Below are positions 9,024 to 17,634 of a DNA stretch of 64,000 nt, one piece after another. Below the pieces are notes generated by a model that was not told where the DNA came from, did not search any database, and saw only the letters and a program-made list of their open reading frames with translations. A program made the position numbers and the translations under genes. Source of the stretch: Gilliamella apicola (GTDB lineage: Bacteria; Pseudomonadota; Gammaproteobacteria; Enterobacterales; Orbaceae); contig NZ_CP007445.1 of the NCBI RefSeq assembly GCF_000599985.1, positions 1,240,001-1,304,000 of the forward strand, written 5' to 3'. The first letter of the stretch is position 1. The number at the start of each line of letters is the position of its first letter.

Positions 9024-9323
9024 ATGGGATTGGATATATTAGTAATTTTTGAGAATGGAGATAATAATAATTTTGTTATGAGTGAAGAACTACATTCTGA
9101 AATATTTAGCTCATCAACCCGCTGGAGTAGTTTTAAAGAGTTAAAAAAAATAAAAGATTACTATAAAGTAGATATTAATTTTAATTCTAAGTGTTCCAAT
9201 AGCTTTTTGTCTGAATTGGTTGAAATTAGAGAAAGGATTAAAACTAAGAGGAATGAACTTGATAAATTAATAATTAATCTAGATAAAAGGAAAATAAAGA
9301 AATTAAGGATAACTGGAGATTAA
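9024..9323 (+). CDS. Putative immunity protein for the BECR-like tip
   Basis: 99 residues from ATG 9024, 2 bases after the toxin TAA, with GAGGTAATT upstream inside the toxin end. It reads MGLDILVIFENGDNNNFVMS and ends in a Lys-rich helix, KRKIKKLRITGD. Family not recognised; position argues for immunity. Confidence 0.7.
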   Translation: MGLDILVIFENGDNNNFVMSEELHSEIFSSSTRWSSFKELKKIKDYYKVDINFNSKCSNSFLSELVEIRERIKTKRNELDKLIINLDKRKIKKLRITGD

Positions 9324-9403
9324 AATTCATTAAATGTGTTCAACATTATAAATAATTTTGCAGCATTATGCGATTTATACAGGTGCTGAAAAAGTGTACT
9401 TGA

Positions 9404-10228
9404 CCAGAGTATGGAAAACATCAGATAGACCGCGACGGCCAACCCTACAACCGTACCCGCTTCCTGTGGGACGGCTTAAGAATGATTCAGGAAACCGGCT
9501 CGAATCACCCCACCAGCCTGTATATCTATACCGACCAGAACAGCTACGAACCACTGGCGCGGATAGACACAGACGGCAACCAAGAACAACATATCCGCTA
9601 CTTCCACACCGACCTGAATGGCTGTCCGGAAGAACTTACCGATGCAAACGGTAAAATACTGTGGGAATGTAGCTTTCAGTTATGGGGAAAGCGGATTCAT
9701 GAAATTGAGCACGAACCCATAGAGCAAAACCTCAGATATCAGGGACAATATTTAGACAGAGAAACAGGCTTACATTACAATACGTTCAGGTATTATGATC
9801 CGGATATAGGTAGATTTACTCAGCCTGATCCGATTCGGCTGCTGGGTGGCTTGAATCTGTATCAGTATGCGCCTAATGGGTTGACTTGGATTGACCCGTT
9901 TGGTTTGATGTGTAGTAATACAAGTTTCAAAGCAGCCTTTAGAGAAGCAAAACGGAGATTAAGAATTCCTCGTAATACAAATACTCCAAAACCAGTAAAG
10001 GTTTATGATAATAAGTATGAAAACAGAATGGTTTGGGAGTATAAAGTTGATGGAAATAAGAAATACATTATTTTACACGAGGAAGATAAATTTGGTCGCG
10101 GCCCTCATTTTCATACTGCTGATGATTTGCACGGTGATCCTCTCCAACCAAAAGTAAGATATAATCAACATGGTGGACATATTCCTGAAAATATGACAGG
10201 AATTACAAACGCTAAAGGCAGAAAATAA
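9404..10228 (+). CDS. Orphan Rhs tip, GPHFH-type putative nuclease
   Basis: Core is open from about 9404 (first ATG 9482, MIQETGSNHPTSLYIYTDQN) to WIDPFGLMC. The roughly 110-residue tip begins SFKAAFREAKRRLRIPRNTN and contains GNKKYIILHEEDKFGRGPHF, HTADDLHGDP and ends YNQHGGHIPENMTGITNAKG. FxxAFRxAKRxxxIP with a late GPHFxx is a recurrent nuclease-like tip; a damaged relative with CPHFNIRP lies at 38200-38450. The immunity start overlaps the stop (TAATG). Confidence 0.7.
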   Translation, partial: PEYGKHQIDRDGQPYNRTRFLWDGLRMIQETGSNHPTSLYIYTDQNSYEPLARIDTDGNQEQHIRYFHTDLNGCPEELTDANGKILWECSFQLWGKRIHEIEHEPIEQNLRYQGQYLDRETGLHYNTFRYYDPDIGRFTQPDPIRLLGGLNLYQYAPNGLTWIDPFGLMCSNTSFKAAFREAKRRLRIPRNTNTPKPVKVYDNKYENRMVWEYKVDGNKKYIILHEEDKFGRGPHFHTADDLHGDPLQPKVRYNQHGGHIPENMTGITNAKGRK

Positions 10229-10731
10229 TGTCATTATCTTTAAAAGAAAAATTGAAATTATCAGTTATTAAAAAAGAAAAAAAAGCAATTCTTCAAAATA
10301 TCTCAAATAAATTACGGATTGATAATAACAGCAACTCGATAACGTTTGAGTCGCATGATTATAATGTCTTTTTGTCAAAATTTATTGATAATATTGAATA
10401 TCAGCCAGTAGATTTATCAGTAAATGAAAATTTATTATTTAACCGATTTTGTGATTTTTTGAGTAGTATTGATAATAATGATTTAGTAGTTTTCCAAATT
10501 ATCACTTGTAATACATATTATTATTTAAAATTGCATATTAATAACATTAAGCAAAATCCAATATTATTTTGGAATATTAAAGTAAAGAATAGTAACAAGA
10601 CGCTAGAGTGTTTGCTAGTTGCCATAAATAACTCTTTTGGGTTTTCAATTTTACCAACAGAGAATTTTTATGAATTAAGAATATGGAATAGTAATAATTA
10701 CGCTATAGAAAATCGTAAATATCTAAAGTAA
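10228..10731 (+). CDS. Putative immunity protein, SLKEKL family
   Basis: 167 residues, ATG overlapping the toxin TAA by one base, so coupled translation is likely. Begins MSLSLKEKLKLSVIKKEKKA. The same SLKEKLxL opening is found in the protein at 58383, also an immunity-position gene, suggesting a shared family with divergent bodies. Very Asn/Ile-rich. Not named. Confidence 0.75.
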   Translation: MSLSLKEKLKLSVIKKEKKAILQNISNKLRIDNNSNSITFESHDYNVFLSKFIDNIEYQPVDLSVNENLLFNRFCDFLSSIDNNDLVVFQIITCNTYYYLKLHINNIKQNPILFWNIKVKNSNKTLECLLVAINNSFGFSILPTENFYELRIWNSNNYAIENRKYLK

Positions 10732-10823
10732 TAATGGAAATTATAAAGCTTAAATAGTAGGTACTATATGGCTTAATTAATTTCTTTATCCTCACCGCCA
10801 CAGATAGCAATCAACCACGGTTT

Positions 10824-11606
10824 CGCATAGAAGCAAGCGGCAACCAAGAACAACATATCCGCTACTTCCACACCGACCTGAATGGCTGTCCGGAAGAGCT
10901 TACCGACGAAAACGGTAAAATACTGTGGGAATGTAGCTTTCAGTTATGGGGGAAACGGATTCATGAAATCGAACACGAACCCATAGAGCAAAACCTCAGA
11001 TATCAGGGACAATATTTAGACAGAGAAACCAGCTTACATTATAATACTTTCAGGTACTATGATCCGGATATAGGTAGATTTACTCAGCCTGACCCGATTG
11101 GGCTGCTGGGTGGGTTTAATCTGTATCAGTATGCGCCTAATGGGTTGACTTGGATTGATCCTTTAGGATTCTCAAAGGAAGGGGTACCACATGGCTTTAA
11201 GAGCTTTGGGCAATTTAAGCAATTTGGTCAAACATTACAGGCTGGTCTGAGTAAATTAGGATATCCTAGCTCAGTTTCATACATGCAAGGAAGTTCTGTA
11301 TCTGGTGTAAGCTTCTCTACAGGACAACCTTTTGATGTTGGTCGTGTTAGTGATTTTGATGTAGCTATATCACATCCAGAGCTATATCAGAAAGCAGAAT
11401 ACTTAGGGATAGGAAAAGGTGGACGAATTGGACCAATTAATATGGGTAGTGATACGGCTAAAAAATTAGGTATAGATAATATTCTACAAAGATTATCTAG
11501 AATATCTGGAGATAGACCTGTAAATGCTATGATTTTTAAGTCTTCAGTTGAAGTCAAAGCTAAAGGAAAAGGAATCAGAATTCCAGGGAAATGTGGCGGG
11601 CGATAA
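10824..11606 (+). CDS. Orphan Rhs tip, nucleotidyltransferase-fold toxin
   Basis: Core is open from about 10824 (GNQEQHIRYFHTDLNGCPEE), with no ATG; the first start-like codon is TTG 11145. After WIDPLGF the 150-residue tip has YMQGSSVSGVSFSTGQPFDV followed by GRVSDFDVAISHPELY and later RLSRISGDRPVNAMIFKS. GSS-x(n)-SDFDVAI is the nucleotidyltransferase hG[GS]-DxD signature, in the variant found in polymorphic toxin tips. Likely role: nucleotidyl transfer onto a target molecule; substrate unknown. Confidence 0.75.
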   Translation, partial: RIEASGNQEQHIRYFHTDLNGCPEELTDENGKILWECSFQLWGKRIHEIEHEPIEQNLRYQGQYLDRETSLHYNTFRYYDPDIGRFTQPDPIGLLGGFNLYQYAPNGLTWIDPLGFSKEGVPHGFKSFGQFKQFGQTLQAGLSKLGYPSSVSYMQGSSVSGVSFSTGQPFDVGRVSDFDVAISHPELYQKAEYLGIGKGGRIGPINMGSDTAKKLGIDNILQRLSRISGDRPVNAMIFKSSVEVKAKGKGIRIPGKCGGR

Positions 11607-11960
11607 ATGAAAAAATCATATTTTCTAAAATACGGCAGTAATAAATCTAAAAATGAGATAAGTGAATTGTTGAATAATAAATGGGATATAACTTGCTCTG
11701 AACATGATAGCTTTTATTTTGGGGTGTACTTCTCTTACTATGGTCTTTATGCGGACAAATTAACTATTACAGATAATTATATCCCGCTATCCGACGAGTG
11801 GTTAGATGAAGAAAATAAAGAATTCTGTACATTAATAGAAGTATCTTTTATTAATGGAAAAAATTCTGATAAATTAAGTAGATATAAGTTTTTAAAAAAT
11901 GTACTTAATCAGATCGATATACTATCGATGATAAGTGACAAATATTATGAAGAAAATTAA
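11607..11960 (+). CDS. Putative immunity protein for the nucleotidyltransferase tip
   Basis: 117 residues, ATG directly after the toxin TAA. MKKSYFLKYGSNKSKNEISE, then FYFGVYFSYYGLYADKLTIT; a compact alpha/beta protein rich in Tyr and Asp/Glu, without signal peptide. Family not recognised. Confidence 0.75.
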   Translation: MKKSYFLKYGSNKSKNEISELLNNKWDITCSEHDSFYFGVYFSYYGLYADKLTITDNYIPLSDEWLDEENKEFCTLIEVSFINGKNSDKLSRYKFLKNVLNQIDILSMISDKYYEEN

Positions 11961-12048
11961 TCAATACTTGATAGGTTGTAGTAAAAACTCTCCTTGGATT
12001 ATTTTGGCTTTTTACTTTCTTGACGTATTAGTAATATCCAGTTTAATT

Positions 12049-12430
12049 TGTACTAGCTTAAACTTAATCTGACAGACACTATCTACTCATCGGCATTCGT
12101 TCTAACACAATGACTGTCTGATGAGTAAAATAAATTTTCTAGCTGCTTTTCCTTAGCCAGTCCTTTTGTCTCTACCTAAGTTTGCCAAGGTGTCTTACCA
12201 TAACAGTATTTCCCTGAATGTGCTCTTTCCCGATTGTAAAACTCTAGCCAAAGCTCAATATCTTGTTGTATCTCTTTCAATTCTGTATATATTTTACGTC
12301 TAAACATAATATCATAACATTCGGTCTTTATCGTCTTATGGAATCGCTCACATATACCATTCGTTTGCGGACTGTAGGCTTTTGTTTTCGTATGCTCTAT
12401 ATCCTCCAATATTAAGTCAAAAGTAAATGA
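12049..12430 (-). mobile_element. IS481-family remnant, transposase 3' end
   Basis: The minus strand encodes, from 12409 down to 12176, an integrase C-terminus (AYSPQTNGICERFHKTIKTE, then GKYCYGKTPWQT), whose YSPQTNGxxERFH pattern and closing RAHSGKYCYGKTP are characteristic of IS481-type transposases. Its Trp after PWQT has become TAG; the piece at 27760-27927 still has Trp there and reads on to NADE-stop. The element end is TGTACTAGCTTAAACTTAAT at 12049. The transposase N-terminus and the other end are lost. It separates the preceding immunity gene from a beheaded LHH tip. Confidence 0.7.
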
Positions 12431-12437
12431 GGGGTGG

Positions 12438-12692
12438 ACAAACTTAGACTTAATGAAGAATGGATATGCTCCAATAGGCCCAGATGGAAAACAAATGAAC
12501 CTTCATCATATATTAGGAAAAGAACCCGGCCCAATGGTCGAGTTAGTTTCCTCAACTCACAAACAATATCATAAGCAAATTCATGGATTAATTGAAAATG
12601 GAGGGAGCTTTAGAAATACATCTGCTCTAGATAGGCAGTATAATAAATTCAGAAAAGAATATTGGAAATTAAGAGCATTGGATTTTATGTGA
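12438..12692 (+). CDS. LHH-type HNH nuclease tip, beheaded
   Basis: The frame reads WTNLDLMKNGYAPIGPDGKQ then MNLHHILGKEPGPMVELVSS and ends RKEYWKLRALDFM. NLHH...GPMxEL...H is the diagnostic core of the LHH nuclease family of the HNH/EndoVII superfamily, a DNase tip common in Rhs and CdiA toxins. The Rhs core and the tip start were removed by the IS481 insertion, so it would be made, if at all, only from an internal ATG (12453). The partner SUKH gene follows at 10 bases, the usual pairing. Confidence 0.7.
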   Translation, partial: TNLDLMKNGYAPIGPDGKQMNLHHILGKEPGPMVELVSSTHKQYHKQIHGLIENGGSFRNTSALDRQYNKFRKEYWKLRALDFM

Positions 12693-12701
12693 GGTAACTA
12701 T

Positions 12702-13151
12702 ATGGGTGATATTAAAAATCTTGTTACGCGTTTAAATCATGGCGCTCAAGACGAAGTATATTGGCTTGGAGCTTGTGATGAATCACAAATTAACATACTT
12801 GAAAATAAGCTAAATTTGTCGTTACCAAATGAATTAAAAGAATTTATTTTATTGGTTGGTGGCGGAGGTGTTGTTGGTGAAGAAATATCAGGCATAGTTG
12901 ATAATGATGCCTTGGCTGAGTCTGGAGGAGCTATTTATTATGATACTTGTCAGTGTCGAAAGGAATACTCGTTACCATCAGATATGGCAGTTATTTATTT
13001 TAAAGATGACGATGTATGTTGGTGTGTTGATTGTAGGAAAAATACTTATGGACAAATAGTTAATTATGATCTTTTCTCAAGAAAAATATCAAACGTTCTT
13101 GCACCGTCATTCAGATTTTTTTTTGAAGAATATGTAAACTTACGGACGTAA
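12702..13151 (+). CDS. SUKH (SMI1/KNR4) immunity protein
   Basis: 149 residues from ATG 12702, with GAGGTAACTAT as ribosome site. ESQINILENKLNLSLPNELK EFILL (I-x-x-xExxLxxxLPxxxKxFxxxxGG), GEEISGI, then SDMAVIYFKDDDVCWCVDCR and a closing SFRFFFEEYV are the SMI1/KNR4 (SUKH) landmarks. SUKH proteins inhibit nuclease toxins such as LHH, which is exactly the tip upstream. Confidence 0.85.
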   Translation: MGDIKNLVTRLNHGAQDEVYWLGACDESQINILENKLNLSLPNELKEFILLVGGGGVVGEEISGIVDNDALAESGGAIYYDTCQCRKEYSLPSDMAVIYFKDDDVCWCVDCRKNTYGQIVNYDLFSRKISNVLAPSFRFFFEEYVNLRT

Positions 13152-13153
13152 AT

Positions 13154-14320
13154 TAAGACTGTCGCAACCAGAGATACTGGGAAACCCTGCAATATGATGC
13201 CGCTGTCAACCTGCTGGACAGCAAATACAGAGAAGACTACAGCAATCACAACCTGATTCGCTGTAACCAGCTCCTGCATTTCAGAGGACACCACTACCGC
13301 TACGACGAGCACGGCAGAACTGCCAGCAAACAGACCATCGGCACAACCCAGCACTACCACTACGATGCTGAACACCGCCTGAGCGAAGTACGCATTGAGC
13401 AAATAGGCCGCAGTCAGCGTTACGGCTACGTCTACGACGCCCTTGGCCGGCGTATCGAAAAACATCAGATAGACCGCGAAGGCCAACCCTACAACCGTAC
13501 CCGCTTCCTGTGGGACGGCTTAATAATGATTCAGGAAACCGGCTCGAATCACCCCACCAGCCTGTATATCTATACCGACCAGAACAGCTATGAACCACTG
13601 GCGCGGATAGACACAGACGGCAACCAAGAACAACATATCCGCTACTTCCACACCGACCTGAATGGCTGTCCGGAAGAACTTACCGATGCAAACGGTAAAA
13701 TACTGTGGGAATGTAGCTTTCAGTTATGGGGAAAGCGGATTCATGAAATTGAGCACGAACCCATAGAGCAAAACCTCAGATATCAGGGACAATATTTAGA
13801 CAGAGAAACTGGCTTACATTACAATACTTTCAGGTACTATGATCCGGATATAGGTAGATTTACCCAGCCAGACCCGATTGGGCTGCTGGGTGGGTTTAAT
13901 CTGTATCAGTATGCACCTAATGGGTTGATGTGGATTGACCCACTTGGATTATGTTTTAGTAGTGTCAAATGGAAAAAAGGACAAAGTATTTGGAAAAAAG
14001 GCAAGTTAAGCGAACACTATAATAAGCATGTTGTAAAACAGAGCGAATTTGGTAATATTAGTATGAAACAATATCACGAGCAAATGGAAAAATTCTTAAT
14101 TGAATCATCTCACAATTTTAAAGAAGCAAAAATTGGTAACCAACTCATTAAATTTGATCCAAATACAAATAGAGTACTTATTGGTCATGCGAAAGATAGA
14201 GAAATTCTTTCATTTTATAAAGCTCAATCAAGTCTTGTTAAAAATGACCCTTTCACCGATGCTATCAATGAAGCATTACGGAAAACAGGACTTTCAACAA
14301 CGGATGTTATTTATAAATGA
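13154..14320 (+). CDS. Orphan Rhs tip, BECR/barnase-like RNase
   Basis: Core open from about 13154 (CRNQRYWETLQYDAAVNLLD), first ATG 13526. After WIDPLGLCF the 120-residue tip reads WKKGKLSEHYNKHVVKQSEF, then YHEQMEKFLIES and FDPNTNRVLIGHAKDREILSF. A leading HxxKH followed by xEFGNISxxxY and a late YDPxTN...IxxFY pattern matches BECR/barnase-like RNase tips. A decayed relative sits at 59440-59740 and both have CPCC partners. Stop and immunity start overlap (ATGA). Confidence 0.75.
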
Positions 14321-14820
14321 AAATAATAAGTAGAAAATTAGCATTAACTCATTTGGCTATAAATGAAATTACACAATGTTCAGAAAAAGATATTGATAAT
14401 ATTCTTTTTGCTGATTATTTTAATGAAGAAGGCGAGCATATAGAATATACAAATATTTATAATGATTCTATTCAGGAGTTTCTATTAAATTATTTTATTG
14501 ATGTAAGATTAAAGGGATATTCTAATAAATATTTACAACAATTTCTTACCGCCTTATACAAAGAAAATTTTTCTATTGTCGGGGATGAAGATATTTTGGA
14601 AATATGCCCTTGTTGTCGTTATTTAACTTTAACCAGTCGAGGAAATTATGACATTTGTCCATTATGCTATTGGGAAGATGATGGAAAATCATTTAATGAA
14701 TTAGATAATTACAGTTATGTAAATCATTCGACTCTTAGAGCATATAGAAAAAAATTTGAAGAGAGAAAACTTGAATTAAATAATATACCATATAAATTAG
14801 CAAGTAGCATTGCTGAGTAG
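14317..14820 (+). CDS. CPCC cysteine-rich immunity protein
   Basis: 167 residues, ATG overlapping the toxin TGA. The diagnostic part is ICPCCRYLTLTSRGNYDICP followed by LCYWEDDG, a four-cysteine CPCC...CPLCYWEDD zinc-ribbon module, then a helix (RAYRKKFEERKLELNNIP). A 140-residue N-terminal helical part (MKIISRKLALTHLAINEITQ) precedes it. The relative at 59778 keeps the layout with CISC in place of CPCC. Known as an immunity family with RNase tips. Confidence 0.85.
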   Translation: MKIISRKLALTHLAINEITQCSEKDIDNILFADYFNEEGEHIEYTNIYNDSIQEFLLNYFIDVRLKGYSNKYLQQFLTALYKENFSIVGDEDILEICPCCRYLTLTSRGNYDICPLCYWEDDGKSFNELDNYSYVNHSTLRAYRKKFEERKLELNNIPYKLASSIAE

Positions 14821-14869
14821 ATATAGAGCTATACCAACTTTACCTGCTATAAATATACTTACATCAGCA

Positions 14870-15568
14870 AAATACTCTGGGAATGTAGCTTTCAATTATG
14901 GGAAAGCGGATTCATGAAATCGAACACGAACCCATAGAGCAAAACCTCAGATATCAGGGACAATATTTAGACAGAGAAACCGGCTTACATTACAATACTT
15001 TCAGGTATTATGATCCGGATATAGGTAGATTTACTCAGCCAGACCCGATTGGTTTAGCTGGTGGTTTGAATCTGTATCAGTATGCGCCTAATGGGTTGAC
15101 TTGGGTGGATCCACTTGGCCTAAGAAAATGTACAACAGGTTTTAAAAACGCCAATGATGCGGGGCGAGCAGCACTTAGTAAATATAATCCAATGTCGATA
15201 TTCAAAAATCGTGAGTATGGTGGGATCATATTTAAAGCAAAAGATGGCACTTATGGCTATACAAGGGGCGACTTGGTTCGGGTAGAACTGCACCAACATT
15301 TAAAGAATCAGCAGGAGGTTTACCTAAGGGCTCAACACCAGTTGGTCAATATCACACACATGGTGATTACTCTGATATTAATTTTAATCGAACGAATAAA
15401 GCTGGTGATGTTCATAATAGTGATAAATTTTCTAATAGTGATATTAGCATTCATAATCGTGCTAATAAAACCTTTCCTAATTATACCAATGTATTAGGAA
15501 CACCAAGCGGGAGCTTTTGGAAGATATTTGGTAAAGTTAGTGGGCCAGATGATGCTATACCGTTATAA
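14870..15568 (+). pseudogene. Orphan Rhs tip, DUF4329/JAMM-like, two frameshifts
   Basis: A G is missing near 14898 (ATGGGAAAG versus ATGGGGAAAG elsewhere), which creates an ATG-led frame to 15497. The tip starts RKCTTGFKNANDAGRAALSK, YGGIIFKAKDGTYGYTRG; near 15289 the frame shifts again and the other frame reads GLPKGSTPVGQYHTHGDYSD, KFSNSDISIH, VLGTPSGSFWKIFG and ends at TAA 15566-15568. YxHTHGxxS...FSxxD is a JAMM-like motif of DUF4329 Rhs tips. Left flank is the shared block also seen at 4628-5020. Confidence 0.65.
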
Positions 15569-15581
15569 GGAAGTGCATATT

Positions 15582-15890
15582 ATGTGTGAAAACTACATTT
15601 TTAAGCTTGATAAAAGATATACCCCTTTTCTATTTAAAGCTATAGAAGCAGCCAAAAATAGTGAGTTTGTTTCCAAATGTAAATATGATATTAATAATTT
15701 TTATATTTCTTTTAGTAATCATATAACGATAAAAAAAGAGATTAGATATTATACAATACGTTTCTATTCAAAAGAGATTACGCAAGATAATTGGATGGAT
15801 GTTGGAGTTGGTGGAATAGAAATAGATGATATAAATGTTGATATAAATGTTGATACAGGTGAAGTAATTTATGTTTATGGGAGTCGCTGA
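15582..15890 (+). CDS. Putative immunity protein for the DUF4329-like tip
   Basis: ATG 15582 (AAGGAAGTGCATATT upstream) gives about 102 residues: MCENYIFKLDKRYTPFLFKA, then NWMDVGVGGIEIDDINVDIN. The open frame extends to 15528, but that part overlaps the toxin end and has no ribosome site. An IN(V)DINVD repeat is visible near the C-terminus. Family unknown. Confidence 0.7.
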   Translation: MCENYIFKLDKRYTPFLFKAIEAAKNSEFVSKCKYDINNFYISFSNHITIKKEIRYYTIRFYSKEITQDNWMDVGVGGIEIDDINVDINVDTGEVIYVYGSR

Positions 15891-15996
15891 CCAGTTGATC
15901 GGTAAATACAATAATAGAAAGGTTCAAAGCGATTATCTATAAGATTTAACCATTAGAATTTAAATAAAAAATGACAGTAGCACCCAGAATTCTAGC

Positions 15997-16866
15997 TACA
16001 ACGCCCTAGGCCGGCATATCGAAAAACATCAGATAGACCGCGAAGGCCAACCCTACAACCGTACCCGCTTCCTGTGGGACGGCTTAAGAATGATTCAGGA
16101 AACCGGCCCGAATCATCCTACCAGCCTGTATATCTATACAGACCAGAACAGCTACGAACCACTGGCGCGGATAGACACAGACGGCAACCAAGAACAACAT
16201 ATCCGCTATTTCCACACCGACCTGAACGGTTGTCCGGAAGAGCTTACTGATGCCAACGGCGAAATACTGTGGGAATGCAGCTTTCAGTTATGGGGAAAAC
16301 AGATTCATGAAATTAAGCACGAACCCATAGAGCAAAACCTCAGATATCAGGGACAATATTTAGACAAAGAAACCGGCTTACATTACAATACTTTCAGGTA
16401 CTATGATCCGGATATAGGTAGATTTACTCAGCCGGATCCGATTGGGTTGCTGGGTGGATTTAATCTGTATCAGTATGCGCCTAATGGATTTACTTGGATT
16501 GATCCACTTGGATTACATGTATCACACGGAATTGATGTTCTCGCTGATGACTGGGCAACTAAAGGTGCCCATGCTCATATTGACAAAATGGAGATTGCAA
16601 TAAAACCTGGAAAAAATGGTAAAATAATTTACAAACCTGTATTTAGCAATACGAATGCAGAATCAATTGCTTGGAAAAAAGCTACTAATAAATTAGATGA
16701 TTATTTATCAAATCCTAGAAATAAAGCAAAAGTTGTCGACTATTTGGAAAATGTCAAGGTCAGGTGGCCACGTAAGGGAGCTGAATGGAACCATTTACAA
16801 AAAGCATTGAAAAAACATGACATAGTAAAAGGAAAACTTGGCAAAATGAAAAAGATAGGGTGTTAA
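15997..16866 (+). CDS. Orphan Rhs tip, unknown toxin type
   Basis: Core open from 15997 (YNALGRHIEKHQIDREGQPY), first ATG 16090, boundary WIDPLGL. The 118-residue tip begins HVSHGIDVLADDWATKGAHA, has HIDKMEIAIKPGKNGKIIYK and ends in a basic helix HLQKALKKHDIVKGKLGKMK. A conserved-looking GAHAH and RWPRKGAEWNHLQKAL may hold the active-site His residues (inference). Family not recognised. The immunity ATG is 3 bases after TAA. Confidence 0.7.
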   Translation, partial: YNALGRHIEKHQIDREGQPYNRTRFLWDGLRMIQETGPNHPTSLYIYTDQNSYEPLARIDTDGNQEQHIRYFHTDLNGCPEELTDANGEILWECSFQLWGKQIHEIKHEPIEQNLRYQGQYLDKETGLHYNTFRYYDPDIGRFTQPDPIGLLGGFNLYQYAPNGFTWIDPLGLHVSHGIDVLADDWATKGAHAHIDKMEIAIKPGKNGKIIYKPVFSNTNAESIAWKKATNKLDDYLSNPRNKAKVVDYLENVKVRWPRKGAEWNHLQKALKKHDIVKGKLGKMKKIGC

Positions 16867-16868
16867 AT

Positions 16869-17321
16869 ATGGAAATGTTAAATATAGATATTATTGATAT
16901 TATTAACAATGGCAGTTTTTTAAAGTGTCTACCGTCTTTAAAGAGAGACATTTTTTTTCATTGTTGTCAAATAGAAACGATGAAATCAGCAACTTTGTAT
17001 ACTGCTAAAATAGGATTCTTTGATATAGAAATAGGTATTTATAAAAAGGAATATAATGACTACGAAATAATTAATTTATCTGACGATAAAAAGGATTCTA
17101 ATTATATAGCTATTCATGATATGCATGGAATAATGACAATGAATTTCAATAATATATTACAGTCCAACATCATCCAATTACTACCAGAGTATAAAGTAAA
17201 TCATATAAATAATATAGAACAAATGGAAATATGTTTCTGTAGTGGAAGTACTATAATTTATCAGGATACCGATTTACCACCAGCAATTATATCAAATACG
17301 TTAAAGTCTCCAATTTTATAA
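16869..17321 (+). CDS. Putative immunity protein
   Basis: ATG 16869 (MEMLNIDIIDIINNGSF) is preferred over GTG 16860, which lies inside the toxin stop region. About 150 residues, soluble, with FDIEIGIYKKEYNDYEIINL and a Cys/Ser-rich ICFCSGSTIIYQ near the end. Family unknown. Confidence 0.75.
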   Translation: MEMLNIDIIDIINNGSFLKCLPSLKRDIFFHCCQIETMKSATLYTAKIGFFDIEIGIYKKEYNDYEIINLSDDKKDSNYIAIHDMHGIMTMNFNNILQSNIIQLLPEYKVNHINNIEQMEICFCSGSTIIYQDTDLPPAIISNTLKSPIL

Positions 17322-17634
17322 ATTGTAATTAGATCTAAACATTCAGTTTATTCTAGAAATAAAATTATACTCATATAATAAAAATTAATAAATTAAATAT
17401 TTTTAACATTAAATAATATTTAATTACCTAAATAAGGTAAATATTTTGATGTAGGTCCTGACTATTTATGCCATTAATATATTAAAAGAATATTTAGTAG
17501 GGAAAAATAGGATTGTCCTTTACTTATTATAAATAGACAGGATTATATTGATTGTGTTTTTAAAACAATTAAAGAAAATAGATAGTTAAAAATAATAAAC
17601 CAATTGTGACAATAAAACCAGTTGTTTAGTCTCT
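17322..17634. other. A+T-rich spacer
   Basis: Very A+T-rich, no supported gene, promoter or hairpin. It ends where Rhs core homology of the largest cassette starts. Confidence 0.5.
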
